NCBI RefSeq assembly: GCF_000003815.2 | Contig: NW_023365730.1 | Location: forward strand, 118,279-182,278 | Source: Branchiostoma floridae | Lineage: Eukaryota > Chordata > Leptocardii > Amphioxiformes > Branchiostomatidae | DNA: 64,000 bases | Direction of reading: 5' to 3' | Part shown: one piece after another, positions 11,650 to 25,161 of the stretch | How the letters are laid out: each line of letters opens with the position of its first letter | Numbering within the stretch: the first letter of the stretch is position 1 | The notes under the pieces: generated by a model | Told to the model about the DNA's origin: nothing | Database searches by the model: none | The model's input: only the letters and a program-made list of their open reading frames with translations | Made by a program: the position numbers and the translations under genes

Positions 11650-13440
11650 GCTGGAAATATGGAAAGCATGGCTTTTTAAATGACGCGGTCACATAGGTCG
11701 TGCGATCGTCGTACGGTTTTGATGTCATAAGATTTTCAAGTAGGCCGTGACAGAACCAACCACCGACATTGATCCAAAACATCATTTTGTGTACCAAGAC
11801 AGTTGAACTTTGCAAGAGACGTACATTTTCGTCCTCCAAAATGGTTCGAAGTTAGCGATCGTACGAAGAGGGGGGAAGAAAGACATGATGGATTAGGATT
11901 AAGAAAGCAAGCAAGCAAGCTAAGAAAGACAAGGAAAGAAAGGATTGAAGACAGCTCTTTTCTACGTATGTGGTCTGCCGTGAAAAGTCTCTGTTTTCTT
12001 GGCATATTTCCCTTAAGATGCAACCGTGGCGTTCCTTAGATGTTTGAAACACCGTCTTCTTGACACGAACACATCGTTTAAAGACATCTTCCGACCCGTG
12101 GAGACTTCTTTTGTTTTGGGGTGTCTTCGCGGTGTTGCTTCAAGGCGTGGGAACAGATCCTCACAGATAGCTAAGAGATAACGTCATTTGACCTTGAGCA
12201 CGTCTTTTTCAAGGACAAGAAAGGGTAATCGGTTTTTAGCTTCATCAAACAGAGAGAAACACATTTTTTGTCCTTAAAAACAGAGTTTTCAATATCTTTT
12301 GCATACTTATGGACAATTAAGGTAACTTTAGACTTTATTTTGTCGTTATGAGAAGGGGAGATACACAGTCAGTGCACACGGTGGTGCACATCTGACAAGA
12401 TGGCTCTCTTTTGAGTTTGTTTTTGAGAAACACCTTGCGGTAGCGTCCTGTGGATGTAACAATAAAATACCGATAAAGTGAAGTAGTTACAGGAATGTCG
12501 GTATGTTACAGGTTTGCTTTGGAGCATGGTATACAGAACCCTAGGTGTTCTTCAAATAGAAATGCAACTTCGGGCTGTATTGCTAATTGTCTAAAAAGTT
12601 TCCTTTATTTCGATACTGTATAGCTATACTGATTTTATTGTATGGATGGCATCTGAGCCCTTTTTAATTAATTAATTTTCAGCTGTAATGAAAAAGTCAC
12701 ATTGGAACTCACGACAGCACGATTCATAATGCCCCTAAAAGACCGCATTAGATGTTATGTTTTTTACCGCAAAACCTGATGAATCTGTTTTTACTTCGTC
12801 AGAATCAAAGAAGACAAAAAGACTGGGGCGTAATTGTCAATTTGAATGTCTTCTTTGTTGTCGGTGGGGATTAATTTGCACAGCTTTCATCATTAACGTT
12901 AATCTACCTTAAATACAAAAATAAAGACTTAAAATTGTTTGCTTGATACACAATTTGAGTAAACAGCTTTGTATTCTTTGGCTGTTTTTTTAAAAGACAT
13001 TTTTTGCCCTCTCGCACTGGGTTATGGTTCTCCGGACTTTTAACTGAGACCACCTTTTATTTATCATAGTATGAATCTTTAGGTCGGTCCCTTCAGTTCA
13101 CTTTGTATCTGATTTCCAAGGGGGCCCTAAAATAATCGTGGTACATGTATAAATCAACTCTAAACAGTCAGTCCGTGAATTCTCTAACCTAACCTTAGTT
13201 AACCCCTGCCACAGTCGGACACACAAGGACGCTACAAACTGTTGTGTCAGCTTTGTACGTTTTCAATCTCCTTGTTGACGGCAACAATTGTATCGTTGTC
13301 TGACATAGATAAATGGGTTCACAATCATGACGAACACGTGACAGAAAATGCGTGAGGTTAAGTTGGCTAGAACATTGGAAAATGACGTTGCATTTTTTCT
13401 CTTCGGAGCTATTGTTCACGCAACTTTTAAAGCTAACACG
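11650..13440. other. No gene seen
   Basis: AT-rich sequence. A short GCAA/AAGAAAG-rich patch lies near 11900-11940. No coding or RNA gene is supported. Confidence 0.4.
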
Positions 13441-13508
13441 ATGTATTATTGAATGAATGAACGAACGAACGAACGAACGAATAAATAAACTAGAGTTCGG
13501 CGACCTCA

Positions 13509-14559
13509 TACCTCCATGAAAATTTAGAGCTTTCCTAAATTTAATGAAATTGACTAACACATAGACATAATTTATGCATGGTGTTGTTCATCATTGACTA
13601 ACGTACACAGGTCACAATCATAAAATTCCCATTATTAATCATAAAGCGGTTTTGCAATTTTTACATAAATTATGCAAATAAGCTCCTCATTACCATATTT
13701 GGTATCTGCTTATACTCCACCTATCATAATTAACATGTGTTAAATTTATTGAAGTCCAGTTATTGAAAACAATGGAATTATACAATTTCCTCATTAATTA
13801 TGCAAATTAAGTCCTCATTTGCATAACATGTATATCATTATGAACATCTTTGTCTAAGGTACCCGCATGCCTAATATGATGCCAATCTGTCAATCCTTTC
13901 TGCAGTTATCCGCTTTGGAGTGTCTTGACAAAAACGCCCCTGCAGTACCACAATTAAATGTTAGAAGGCTGAAACTTGCTCCACTTGGTCATGGCACTAA
14001 AAGCTATCTACCACCTAAATGTCAAGACCATAGCATGTCTGGAACAAGAGATACATTGAAAAAACTGCTATGATATAATATTCTCATTAATTATGCAAAT
14101 ATACTCCAATTTTGCATAATTAGTATCTTATCTTGTACAACATTGTCTAAGGTACCTACATACCAAAAATCATGAAAATTCGTTGTTCCCTTCTTGAGTT
14201 ATCGTCTTCAGAAGTTTTTGACAAAAATGCCCCTGCTATCCCAAAATTAGACGCTAGGGGGACCAACCTTATGTCATTTCTTCCTGAGCACAAGAGCTAT
14301 CTAATACTCAAAAATCGTGGCCATAGCTTGTTCAGAACACCGAGATAGCAAAACCGGAAGTTGCGCTGCAGTACCAAGGGGAGCCGCTAGGGGGCCCAAA
14401 ATCTAATCATTTCCAGCTTTCATCACACACTACCAACACACCAAGTATGAAACCAATCCACCCAGCCGTTCTTGAGTTATCTTGTTTACACACACACACA
14501 CACAAACACACACACAAACGCGGGGTAAAATATAACCTCCATGACATTTCATGGAGGTA
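13509..14559. mobile_element. Non-autonomous TIR element, about 1.05 kb
   Basis: Both ends carry TACCTCCATGAAA in inverted orientation (13509-13521 and 14547-14559), with TA at each edge. Near the right end a second copy forms a hairpin (acctccatga / tcatggaggt, 14535-14558). The interior has repeated blocks (attaattatgcaaat near 13660, 13794 and 14085; cttgagttatc twice). There is no transposase. Tetranucleotide GAAC/GAAT tracts flank both sides. Confidence 0.65.
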
Positions 14560-14636
14560 ATAAATGAATGAATGAACGAATGCATGGATGGATGAATGAA
14601 TGCATTTGAAGGAAGGGAGGAAGGAAGGAAGATACA
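14560..14636. repeat. GAAT/GGAA microsatellite
   Basis: Degenerate tetranucleotide repeats directly follow the TIR element. Confidence 0.8.
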
Positions 14637-14849
14637 GATAGGTCCATGCCCACATAGTACATACAGTTCTTAACCCTGAATAAGATAAGCCTCACAACAG
14701 ATGCTTTATCCAAACGGAACTTAACGCGTTAGGCGTGTTGAAGCCCGTTTGGGCAACAGATAGAACAACTAACATAGAGGTGAACGACCGACAATCTAGT
14801 AGAGCGATATGCAACCGAAACAGGTGTAGGGCAGTTGCGTTAGATGGTC

Positions 14850-14912
14850 GTTTTGTACTGGGTCTCTTGTACTGCCGGCCCGTAGTACAAGTGACCCATG
14901 CCAGTACAAAAA
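14850..14912. repeat. Imperfect inverted repeat
   Basis: TTTTGTACTGGGTCTCTTGTACTGCCGG is mirrored, with small gaps, by the complement ending agtacaaaa near 14911. It is probably a small fold-back MITE. Confidence 0.55.
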
Positions 14913-14999
14913 GAAACGGCAGCAAAAGTGTATTATGAGCGCAAAAAGACGAAAAAAGGGCCCACGGAACATGCTAAGGAGGCTAAGTAGCGTGCTATA

Positions 15000-15510
15000 C
15001 ATATAGAATACAACACGGTGTATTCCGTATCACCCAAGGTATCAGCCCAACCGCGGGTCGGATCGCCCGACGGCCGAAGCCGAAGGCCGGAGGGTGATCC
15101 GACCCGCAGGAGGGCTGAGACCGTATTTTATTTATGTCATACCCACCTGAAAAACCCATGTTTTGATGCGAAATGCGCCAGAAGTTGAACAAATTTGGTG
15201 CCCTCGAACAAAACGTGTTGCAACAGCAATGTTCCAACGTCCGAATCAGGTATTCGTGCCGTATTCTGCCCGTTCGAAATGGTTCGATTTACTCGGAGAG
15301 AGCCTGTGTGATACGAATTTCGAACCTGTGCGATACGGAAGCGTATGGCCCGGTCCGGAACACCCGTATCAAACGTTTTCGCGTCACAGGTATGACATGA
15401 AACCCCTTCCGAACGACGTACGATCAAAGCAAGGTCGTGGCAGAGCCGACCAAGTTTTCATTTCACACGACATTGAAGTTTGTGCTCCAGTCATTTACCA
15501 CTGTGTCTAA
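15000..15510. other. GC-richer segment with strong hairpin and two-strand open frames
   Basis: GCGGGTCGGATC (about 15053) pairs with GATCCGACCCGC (about 15096-15107) around a GGCC-containing loop. Downstream, 15163-15510 is open on the plus strand (115 codons) and 15427-15137 on the minus strand (96 codons), with no recognised domain. It may be part of a repeated DNA element rather than a gene. Confidence 0.45.
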
Positions 15511-16734
15511 ACTTTCTAACTATTCCTGTCAATGAGAATACAACGCTTTGAAAGAATGAAAGATAAGATATTATTGAAGGCGTTGGCACATTAGTCTTAC
15601 ATAATTGCTTCAAAAGAAATGTCCAGGACCTGTGTATATCTTAGAATGTAGTATAATGTTGCCTAACATTAACTCTTAACATTATCATACTGAATTTATC
15701 GTTATTACATGTACATGTACATATACTTGTACTTGTAATAACCTCTCTGGTATGTATTTGTAATAAACCTTGCACAATAAACTTTGCACAATAGTTTTAA
15801 CACACCAACCAACAAATACTTTCTAACTTAAAACATATCCGCATAGGTAAATATAGTACTAGTAGTTCCCCAACTTTGCTCAAACCTAGACAGTGGGCGG
15901 GGTAGACTAAACTTTACACAATACCAAGACCAGGTGAACATAATGTCCGTGTCAATTAATTCACTATGTTTTTAAAGCTTACCTCGGGTCAAAAGGATTT
16001 GGTCCTTATTTCATGTATGGGGGTGCTCATGACAGAAATGAATGGACAATCTATCAGAATTTATTGCATGAATAACTATATTGTATACTGTAAAAGGGCG
16101 CTGGCCATCGGCTATGTCACCCACTTTGTAAAACGGGTCCCGTCAGTGTCGTCTGCACGGCCCATAGGTCAGGAATGTATGGTAAGACCACACAGGTGAA
16201 TCGCCGCAGGCGTGATGAGGGGATGACCACATAAGTGAAGCCCTCGCGGCGTAATGATACGGTCGGGTAATATACTTGCGTCAGCTCAAAAGAATTTTAA
16301 GAGGGGAGGAGAAATACCACAAGCACGTGGGCAAAACATAATAGCTTTCAAATGTCACAGGTGTAAGAAGATAACATGAATAATTTACACGAAAAATGTT
16401 CCTGTTAATATTGTTGGCTTGTATCGTTATTATCTTCACAGATTATCTCACGCGTAGAGCCAGCTTGAAATGACTCACATTTAGGACATGGGGTTTCATT
16501 TCAAATTGTAAAGAAAATAAATAACAAAGCCAAAGTTGGAAGGAAACCTCGTAATGTTTCTCATAGCAAGTTGTGGTGGGGTTGTGTACAACAAATCTAG
16601 AAAGTGCTATATTTTCACTGAATAGTTGTTTGAAGATTAGATATGGCGGTCTTTAAGGCATTCTTTCATCCTCTCTAATGTATAGGTTTGTGGCTGTGAT
16701 ATTTTCATATTACAGCGAAGTTCCCAAACATAAA
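15511..16734. other. No gene seen
   Basis: AT-rich sequence with a short CATGTA-type simple repeat near 15706-15738. No supported gene. Confidence 0.4.
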
Positions 16735-17262
16735 CGTCGGCTACAGACGTTGCGATCTAGCACAATATCGCTAGATGGCAGTCATATACGGTTGGGCTAC
16801 ACTAATAAGGCATAACTAATCCCGACGGTAAACTGCATTGTAAAGCATTCTACTTTTTGGCAGAATATGTTTTGAGATATTCTGTCTCAGCTAAATTATA
16901 TCAGAATGCTGTAATGATTATACTAGTCATTATCTGCATTCTCTTTGCTTTCTGGCTTTACGCACAAAGACAACTCTACAAAACTTTACAAAGTGGAGGC
17001 TTTGGTGTCCACAGGACCACCCTCGGCTACAGACGTTGCAGTCTAGCACAATATCGCTAGATGGCGGTAATATACGGTCGGACTTCACTAATAAATCTCC
17101 ACGGTAACATGGATCATCAAGCATTTAACTTTTCAGTAGAGCATATCTTGTGATATTCTACAAGGATGTTGTAATGATTGTACCAGCCACTATTTGCATT
17201 TTCTTTACTTTCTGGCTTTATGTACAAAGATAAACACTGTGGTGTCCACCTCCTCTTGTGCC
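16735..17262 (+). repeat. Tandem duplication, about 293-bp spacing
   Basis: cggctacagacgttgc begins the copies at about 16738 and 17028, and both continue through tagcacaatatcgctagatggc and tttctggctttatg-like sequence. The first copy has a 67-codon frame (16857-17060) with a hydrophobic stretch; the second copy does not keep it open. Confidence 0.75.
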
Positions 17263-18318
17263 AATGGCATAGTCTAATGCTGACCTTTGACCTGCAATCA
17301 CATCATTCACCGATGATCTTTTCTGTCACGAACTCAGCAAGGAGCTTTTTGAACTCAGTGATCAGTGAAAGGGCACAGAATTAACAACAGGTAAGCTAAA
17401 ATATAAAGGTATCCAATGCTTAGATAAAATGTCAAGGTGTCGATTGCTTAATACTTTAGATGTTCGTGTGTTTTTATGTACTTGCTTGTAAAATCGATTA
17501 TTTTTCTCTAATAGGTCCTTGAGTTTTTGTTTTAGCAGCGCACGGGAAACGATATAGACCCAGTGTACATGTTGGTGAATTAATAACTCGCAATTTCGAC
17601 TTGGACATTCACCTACATACGTTTAACGTACACATATATGTCTCTGTGCATTAACTTCCTTTCGATGTGAAAGTACAAAATTTGTAATTTAGTTTCTGTC
17701 TCGACCATTGTTTATACATACCTGTCGGTTAATTCGCATGATAATGTTGGAGTTATGGGGTTTTGAATGGACTTATTGGTCTTGTGTAGAGCTATTTAGC
17801 AATTTGGCATGAGTTGTATTGATGACAATTGTGAAAATTTGATGTCATTTCATCAAATGTCAGTGCACGATGTAGGCCTCATTTTACACCCTTTTGTTGC
17901 CTAGACAGATTGCATTGGTTTCGTGTGAAGTAAAAGAAAGTGGCATATCTTTATCTTGATGAAAATCTATGCAGTTACCTTGACCATTTTTGATACGAAT
18001 GTCATAAGTGTAAGTAATCTAACCATATGAAAGCACTTATGTGGTGTTTTGTAGCATCACATTTGTTTCGAATTCCATAAATGAGTTACTTCAGACATAT
18101 AGATGGCTGTAATGTGGTAGCTTAAGTTCTTATATTATTTTTTCCGTTGTAGGTATTAGAAAAAATTGACAAGAAATTTTAGCAGAAAAGTTTTAAGGTT
18201 TTGAAAAGAAGTGGGTGTTCTTGTCATAAACATAATCTCATTGGAAATACAGCAGTAAATCGCTAGGTGGCGTTGGTGTACTGTATGATGAATAATGTCG
18301 TTTCTGCTCTGCTAAATG
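17263..18318. other. No gene seen
   Basis: AT-rich, without recognised features. Confidence 0.4.
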
Positions 18319-18373
18319 TGTGCTGGTGCGTGTGTGTGTGTGTCTGCGCGCGCTTTGTGTGCGTGTGTGCGTA

Positions 18374-18437
<64 letters not shown>

Positions 18438-18465
18438 AGTGTGTGTATGTGTGTTTGTAAGCGTG
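18319..18465. repeat. (GT)n microsatellite
   Basis: Long GT run with a few interruptions. Confidence 0.95.
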
Positions 18466-19415
18466 GGAGGGGGCGTAGGATTTCTTGCCATGGTTTGTAC
18501 TTCTATAGTTGAATTTGAAGTGTGATATGCATCCTTGCATGTCTATTTTGCATACTACATTATTTTACCAGCGCTTTTATGAAAGCTTTCTAAGGGCTTT
18601 CTCAACAGAAGCTTTCTAAGTTCAAAGAAGCCTTTACATGATGGACGTCATATAGTTTCCCCTCTTCCTGGAATCCTAAGTGATTCGAGCGATCCAGGAT
18701 GTTCACCTGTAGAAGCAACGGTAATGAAAGGAGCCCTTTGTACCTTTATGTAGGCGAGGTCCGTGCCCTCCGCTGTACTCGCGTGTAACGCTTGCTTTTC
18801 TCTTACAGAATATTCCTTTTGCGATCGTGACTAGAATGTGACGTATGTGTGTATTACAGCCTTACAAGGAGTTTTTATGGCTCTAGTTGGGAGACATATT
18901 TTCCAAACAAATGTTTAAAGGGAAGATCCAAATGTTTTAACTGGCGGGTTGCTTTTCAGAATAACGAAACAGTGAACCTTTTTTGATGTTCCTTAATGGC
19001 GTTTGCTTGTAGAAAAAGGAAACGCTTTTATGTCGTTCATATGTTACATATCTTGTATTAATACATTCCAAATGTTTTGATGATGTTTTACTATGGCACA
19101 TTCATTAGATACCCATTGCTGGTGCACATAGTCCTCCCGGATTGCAGGTTGGATTCCACGGCAAATCTGTGCTGGAAAGATCTTTTCCGGGCAAAATAAT
19201 CTTTACAATAACTTTATAATACTTTAGTTTAGTTTGAGGACTTCATTGTTAGCATCGACTCCTAGCTGCAGCGCATAACCTTGTTATCAATCCACTTATC
19301 TACCCGGATCATCCATTCACATGCGCGGCAGTGCTGACAGAATTCACGTTTTCCAAGAAACCTACTTTAAGTAGGACAACAACCTTGTCCCCTCCTTATA
19401 AAGCCGTTTATCGTT
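18466..19415. other. No gene seen
   Basis: Mixed sequence without supported genes. Confidence 0.4.
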
Positions 19416-19534
19416 ATTTGTGATCAGTGCCTGCAACGTTCCTACCGCAAAAAGCATCATTGTGAAAATCTCGCTCTGTGCTGATTGTAGGATAAGCTAC
19501 GGGAGCCGTCTTTCTAAATGTGTCGTCTGCGTGA

Positions 19535-19760
19535 CAAGAATAAACTTAAGGTACCTGCTACCTTATGTTTTTGTACACTATGTGACTGGTACAGAACGTG
19601 CTCTGACTAGAGAACTATCAAACCGAAAGGAGCATGGATAAGAATAAACTTTAAGGTACCTGCGACGTTATGTTTTCGTTCGTAGACTACATGACTCAAA
19701 CAGAGCGTGCTTTGACTTTGAGAGCTGTAAAACCAAAAGGAATATAAATCTTAGTCATAC
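19535..19760. repeat. Two-copy tandem repeat, about 110 bp
   Basis: Copies starting with gaataaact-taaggtacctgc at about 19539 and 19642, sharing the continuation acagagcgtgct and aaccaaaagga. Confidence 0.7.
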
Positions 19761-22700
19761 TAATTTGGATCGTGTAAGTCCTCATGTTACCGAGCCTATT
19801 TCTGGACAAGGAGGTCGAGAATTAAGAATCTACTTACTTCTAGAGTCACCAAAGTGCAAGGAATATGGATTTACAGTCATACTAATGTGGATTGTGCTCG
19901 ACTTAGTGATTAGCGATCCTATTTCTAGAGCTGGGGTCGAGAGTTAAGAATCTTATTGACTATCTGATTCCCTATCTTCGCATGCTCACTGTTGCATGTA
20001 GAATTTCCGACCTTATGAGTCGATTGGCATTTTTGCCAGAATGTCTGAAAATTGAAATGTCAATCATATCTAAATAAATTAATTTCAATAAATGAAGGAA
20101 AAAAACTAATTGTGCATTATTCGTATTTGCACTTTTTGTCCCGCTAACCTGTACAGCAATGTGGTTTCGGAACTTACGTAGTGTCAAATTAAGTCTGAAG
20201 AATTCAGCCCTTTAGCTGCCAACAGGTTCCTACTTCCTTAAATGAAAAATGAATCGATCTACTTGCTTCTAGAGTTAACAAAATGCCAGAAATAGGGATT
20301 TACAGTCATACTAATGCGGATCGTGTAACACTTAGTGTTGGCGAGCCTATTTCTGGAGCAGGAGGTCGAGAATTAAGAATCTTATTGACTATCTGATTCT
20401 CTACTTTAGCATGCTCACTGTTGTATGTAGAATCACCGACCTTAGGAGTCAATTGGCATTCTTGCCAGAATGTCTGAAAATTGAAATTTCAATCATATCT
20501 AAATAAATCAATTTTCAACAAATGAAGCAAAAAAAACCAACTAATTAATACATTGTGCATTATTCGTATTTTTTGTCCTGCTAAGCTGTACAGGAATGTG
20601 GTTTCGGAACTCATGAACTGAAGAATTCAGCCCTTTAGCTGCCAACAGATTCTTACTTCCTTAAATGAAAAATAAATCGATCTACTTGCTTCTAGAGTTA
20701 CCAAACTGCCAGGAATATTGATTTACAGTCATGCTAATGCGGATCGTGTAAGACTTAGTGTTGGCGAGACTATTTCTGGACCAAGAGGTCGAGACTTAAG
20801 AATCTTATTGACTATCTGATTCTCTATCTTCGCATGCTCACTGTTGCAAGTGTCTAACTGAAGTGTCTACTCTAGTCTAAAACTATTGAAAGCTAACTCT
20901 AGATCCTGGGTTATTGGGTTCCTTTTTCGAAGACAGTGGAAGACGAAAGATCCCACCTTTTCTATCCTGTGTGGGTTTTGTGAAGTTAGAATGAGAATTG
21001 TTTTCTTTTTGTCGGTGAATGTTCAGAAGTTTTGATGGAATTTGGTGGCCTCTTCAAACAGTTCTTTTCTTTCGTGATCGTTTAAAGAACAATTTGACAT
21101 AAAATGTGTTTCGTCTTCCCATGTTTGACATAATATTGGGAACTCCTGCATCGTCAAAGAAGTACAATCTAACCCTCGGGCTACCAAAAAGATTTTGCTC
21201 CCTTTTGTGAAAAATAAACCAGTCTACTGCTTCTAGAGTTGCCGAAGTGAGAGTAATGTGGATCTACTTCAATCTGATGTGAAGCTTTGCTCAGCCAAGT
21301 AGTGAGCGATCCTATTTCTAGCCATAGAGGTCGGAGTTCATACCCAGACTGTTGGTGATTACCCTATTCACATGCTAACGATGGTAGGGGATCGTTCATT
21401 CCGTCGTTCACTGTTCATTGCACTTGTCGAAAAGTGCAGGAAAAATCACTCACGACAAGTGGAATGAACCTACATGTATAACGCGTGGGATTTGCCCTCG
21501 TTGGACCACGAGCAGAATAATTCCTAGTTTTTCAGTAGTTATTACTAGCGTTTTAAGGATAACCGAACAAATATATACATTTTCTGATGTCAGTTTGTGG
21601 ATTTACTTTGATGTGAAGTTTTGCTCATTAGTTAGCGATTCTATTTCTAGAACTAGAGGTTGGAGTTCATACCCAGACTATTGGCGATTGCCCCATTAAC
21701 ATGCTAACGATGGCAGAGATTTGTGCAAACCGTGGTTCACTGTTCGTTGCACTTGTCGAAAAGAGCAGGAGAATCATTCAGGTTAGCGCTCCTATTTCTG
21801 GACCCGACGGTCGTGGGTTTGAACCCCGACTGTTGGTGATTACCCTATTCACATGCTAACGATGGCAGGGAGTCGTTCAATCCGTCGTTCACTGTTCATT
21901 GCACTTGTCGAAAAGAGCAGGAAAATCATTCGGGTGGAATGCACCTACATGAACAACCCATAGGATTTGCCCTCGTTTTGACCACGAGCCGACTAAGTCC
22001 TAGCTTTTATCGAATAAATATATACAGTTTCTGGAGTCCTTTATCCTTTCTTTCTTAATTGGTGTACTGCCGCCATTACTAAATTGTATTCAAAGTCGTG
22101 TGTCATTTTGGGGGGACTGAGTATTTAACCCAATACCAAACTGACAGTATTGTGAATTTATTTCTGATGTGAAGTCTTGCTCATATAACTACTAAGCGAT
22201 CCTATTTCTAGAACTAGAGGTCGGAGTTCATAACCAGACTATTGGCGATTGCCATATTCACATGCTAACGATGGTAGGGAGCCGTTCAATCCGTCGTTCA
22301 CTGTTCATCGCACTGGTCGAAAAGAGCAGGGACATTTTTCAGGTGCAATGAACAATGCGTCAGATTTGCCCTCGTTGGACTACGGGCAATTCTTTACTTT
22401 TAGTTAGCTTTGTTTGAACCTAGAATATATACATTTCCTGGGGTCATTTTTTCCCCTTTTCTTAATTAGCGTGCTTCAAACTTTTACTAAGTTGTATTCA
22501 AAGTCGTGTGACATTTTGGGGGGATTGAGGGGACCCAATACCAAACTGAGAGTATTGTGAATTTATTTCTGGTGTGAAGTCTTGCTCATTCAACTACTAA
22601 GCGATCCTATTTCTAGAACTAGAGGTCGGAGTTCATACCCGGAGTTCATACGACTATTATATTGGAGATTGCCATATTCACATGCTAACGATGGCAGGGA

Positions 22701-22880
22701 TTTGTTCAATCCGTCGTTCACTGTTCATTGCACTTGTCGAAAAGAGCAGGGAACCCATTCAGGTGCTATGAACCTACATTAACAACGGGTAGGATTTGCC
22801 CTCGTTGGACCACGAGCAATTTTGGGCTTTTTAGTAAGCCTTGTTAAAACCGGATAAATATATACATTTTCTGGAGTCAT
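19760..22880 (+). repeat. Tandem array of units with tRNA-like heads
   Basis: At least nine units contain a head that starts like a tRNA D-arm (ttagcgatcctatttcta) and ends like a T-arm. Heads lie near 19785, 19900, 20335, 20755, 21303, 21632, 21781, 22192 and 22595. The best preserved, 21781-21831, reads GGTTAGCGCTCC, then about 20 bases, then GTGGGTTTGAACCCCGAC, as in a tRNA A-box/B-box pair. Bodies share atgctaacgatgg and ttcactgttcattgcacttg (21.3-22.8 kb), or a different tail with gccagaatgtctgaaaattg (19.9-20.6 kb). It looks like tRNA-derived SINE sequence that became tandem. Confidence 0.7.
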
Positions 22881-24060
22881 TTAGGTTTAGGTATAGGCTT
22901 AGCTTGAACCCTGTTAATTGGTGTGCTACCAAAGTTGCATTCAAAGTTGTGCGACTTTGATATTTGTAGGGGGTAGAGGTGAGGGTCAATGAGGATCTAA
23001 CATAAAAACAACAAAGGAGCAAGTCGAAGGGAATATTCCGGATGCACAGGTATATGAAGACAAGTGTATTTTCCAATGTAATGTAATACTTACAATCCTG
23101 TACATCATCGTGACCAAAATATGTATTCACAACCAAGACAAAGTAGCGCAAACAGGCAGAGTCATTATTGCCCAGGAATACATTCACATCGTTATATGAG
23201 CATTAGAATAGCGTTTTTTTTCGAACTGTACATATCGTACAATGTAGGTAACAACAGGCAACCTTTATCACAATCATAAGTATGCAGTAACATATAACAA
23301 GGCTATGCTGTTGTTGAGTACAATTGTTGTCAAAATACTGATAGCGATCAGACAGGGGGAACCGGAATCCAAGATAGCGGCGCTGGCTAGAAGAATTACC
23401 CAGAATTCTCGTTGACCGTCGAGACGAATAATATTGAGGTATCGGATTCGTAGCAGGTCTGATTCCACAAAACGTTTGTTACATTTCAATGGTATTGCTG
23501 CTTGATGTAAGCATATAGAGTAAAGCTCATGTTTTAACAGTTATTTCATGATTTTCATCTAATATTAAAAATACTTTCAATAGTTAAAACAGGAATGATT
23601 TAGAGTATTCGTATACTTCCAGCATTCTTAATAAAATGTCCTAGGTTTGTTTTACAAGTCAGATCGTAAATATGTTATCTCACTGGTAACAACAAGCGAA
23701 ATGGTTTTAGATTATCACATGCAGAACCCAAAATAGCTTGAATTCAACGTGTAGTTTTTTTTAAATAAAGACCTTCATTATGCACGTATATACCCACTGT
23801 GTTAAGTACAGGTCGCAGCAAAAGAACAGTAACATAGCATACATATAATGTCAACCTAGTCATTAGTATTCTGCGCATTGCGCCGTACAGCGGGGTACAT
23901 TGTTGCGCTTGTAGCAATTCACAGGTTGATTGGCATCTCTTACAAAATGATACAATGTAGCCGGTTGATTCTATCTACATGCCTGGCTTGCCACTTTCAT
24001 GTTACGTAAGGCTGGCTGACAAGCTTTGACTACGTGCTGAAAACGATCGCATTTTGTCTC
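22881..24060. other. No gene seen
   Basis: AT-rich sequence. Short minus-strand frames (for example 23187-22831) have no recognisable domain. Confidence 0.4.
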
Positions 24061-24252
24061 TACCAGACTTCCGCCTGGCCGAAGAGAAATAGGGGGCTTT
24101 GGCCAAGTTAGGAATAAAAGCGTAGCAGTTAATTGGCCTAGAGGTATTGCCTGGCCTGACCGGCCGACTCCCCTAGCGTACTATTGACTCTATTTGTCTA
24201 ATTTTTACCATCAGCTCCACCAATCTGCGGAGCCTGGTAGAGGCTAGATAGC
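24058..24252. mobile_element. TAGCCTCTACCAGG-family MITE copy
   Basis: The right arm gcctggtagaggcta ends near 24246 and the left arm ctctaccagac is near 24058. The shared core cggccgactcccctagcgtactattgac lies at about 24161-24190. Confidence 0.7.
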
Positions 24253-25161
24253 ATTCACTCACGTTGTACACTTTGTGCATTTGTGATTTTCACTATTAGA
24301 CTGCGACAGAAAAAAACGTCTGGTCACAGGTTTTTGTTACAAATAATGACGTAAGACACATCCATGACTGTTTTCAATGGAATTTGCTGTCGGTATTCTG
24401 TCGTACATTGTATGTGACAGGGCCTTTAAAAAGTCAGGAACATTCCAAACATGGTTTCATCAGCAATTTAGAATAAAAACTAGAAAGGCCGACATTTGCT
24501 TAGGAGCAAATACAGCATATTGCAATCCATCTTCATCCTGGAAAAAATCCCAAAATTCAACAATTTGAAGTAATGTCTGCTCAAAGCAAAATGAAGCACT
24601 GTGGGCACTTGTCCTACACACCTTCATGCCGAGTTTTAGGTCATTTGGTTTCAATACAAGGGCATATATGCCAAAAATATACATTTTTAGACAAAAATGG
24701 CTACAAATCCCAAAATAACTCATTTTATAAGTGCTCTATGAAGAAAGTGTTGATGGGGTCCTGTTGTCATATGTCCAATGCACCTCTGTACCAAATTTTA
24801 GGCCATTTGGTGTACATACAAGGGTATAGGGGCCAAAAATATACATTTTTAGTCAAAAATGACTGAAAACCCCAAAATAACTAATTTTTGAAGTGATCTA
24901 TGAAGAAAGTGTCGATGAGGTCCTGTGAGCATATGTTCAATGTACCTCTGTGCTAAATTTCAGGTCATTAGGTTTTCATACAAGGGCATAGGAGCAAAAA
25001 ATAAACATTTTTAGTCAAAAATGGCCAAAAACCCTAAAATAACTCATTTTTGGAGTAAACAATGAATAAAGCGTTGATGGGGTTCTGTGGTCATATCTCA
25101 AACGCACCTATGTACCAAATTTCAAGTCATTTGGTTTTAATACAAGGGCATAGGAGCCAAA

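Noticed and set aside
16857-17060. Small membrane protein gene
   Set aside because: The sister copy 293 bp away lacks the frame, so there is no sign of selection.
21781-21831. A functional tRNA gene
   Set aside because: The cloverleaf is incomplete: no acceptor stem pairing was found and the same head is degenerate in eight other copies.
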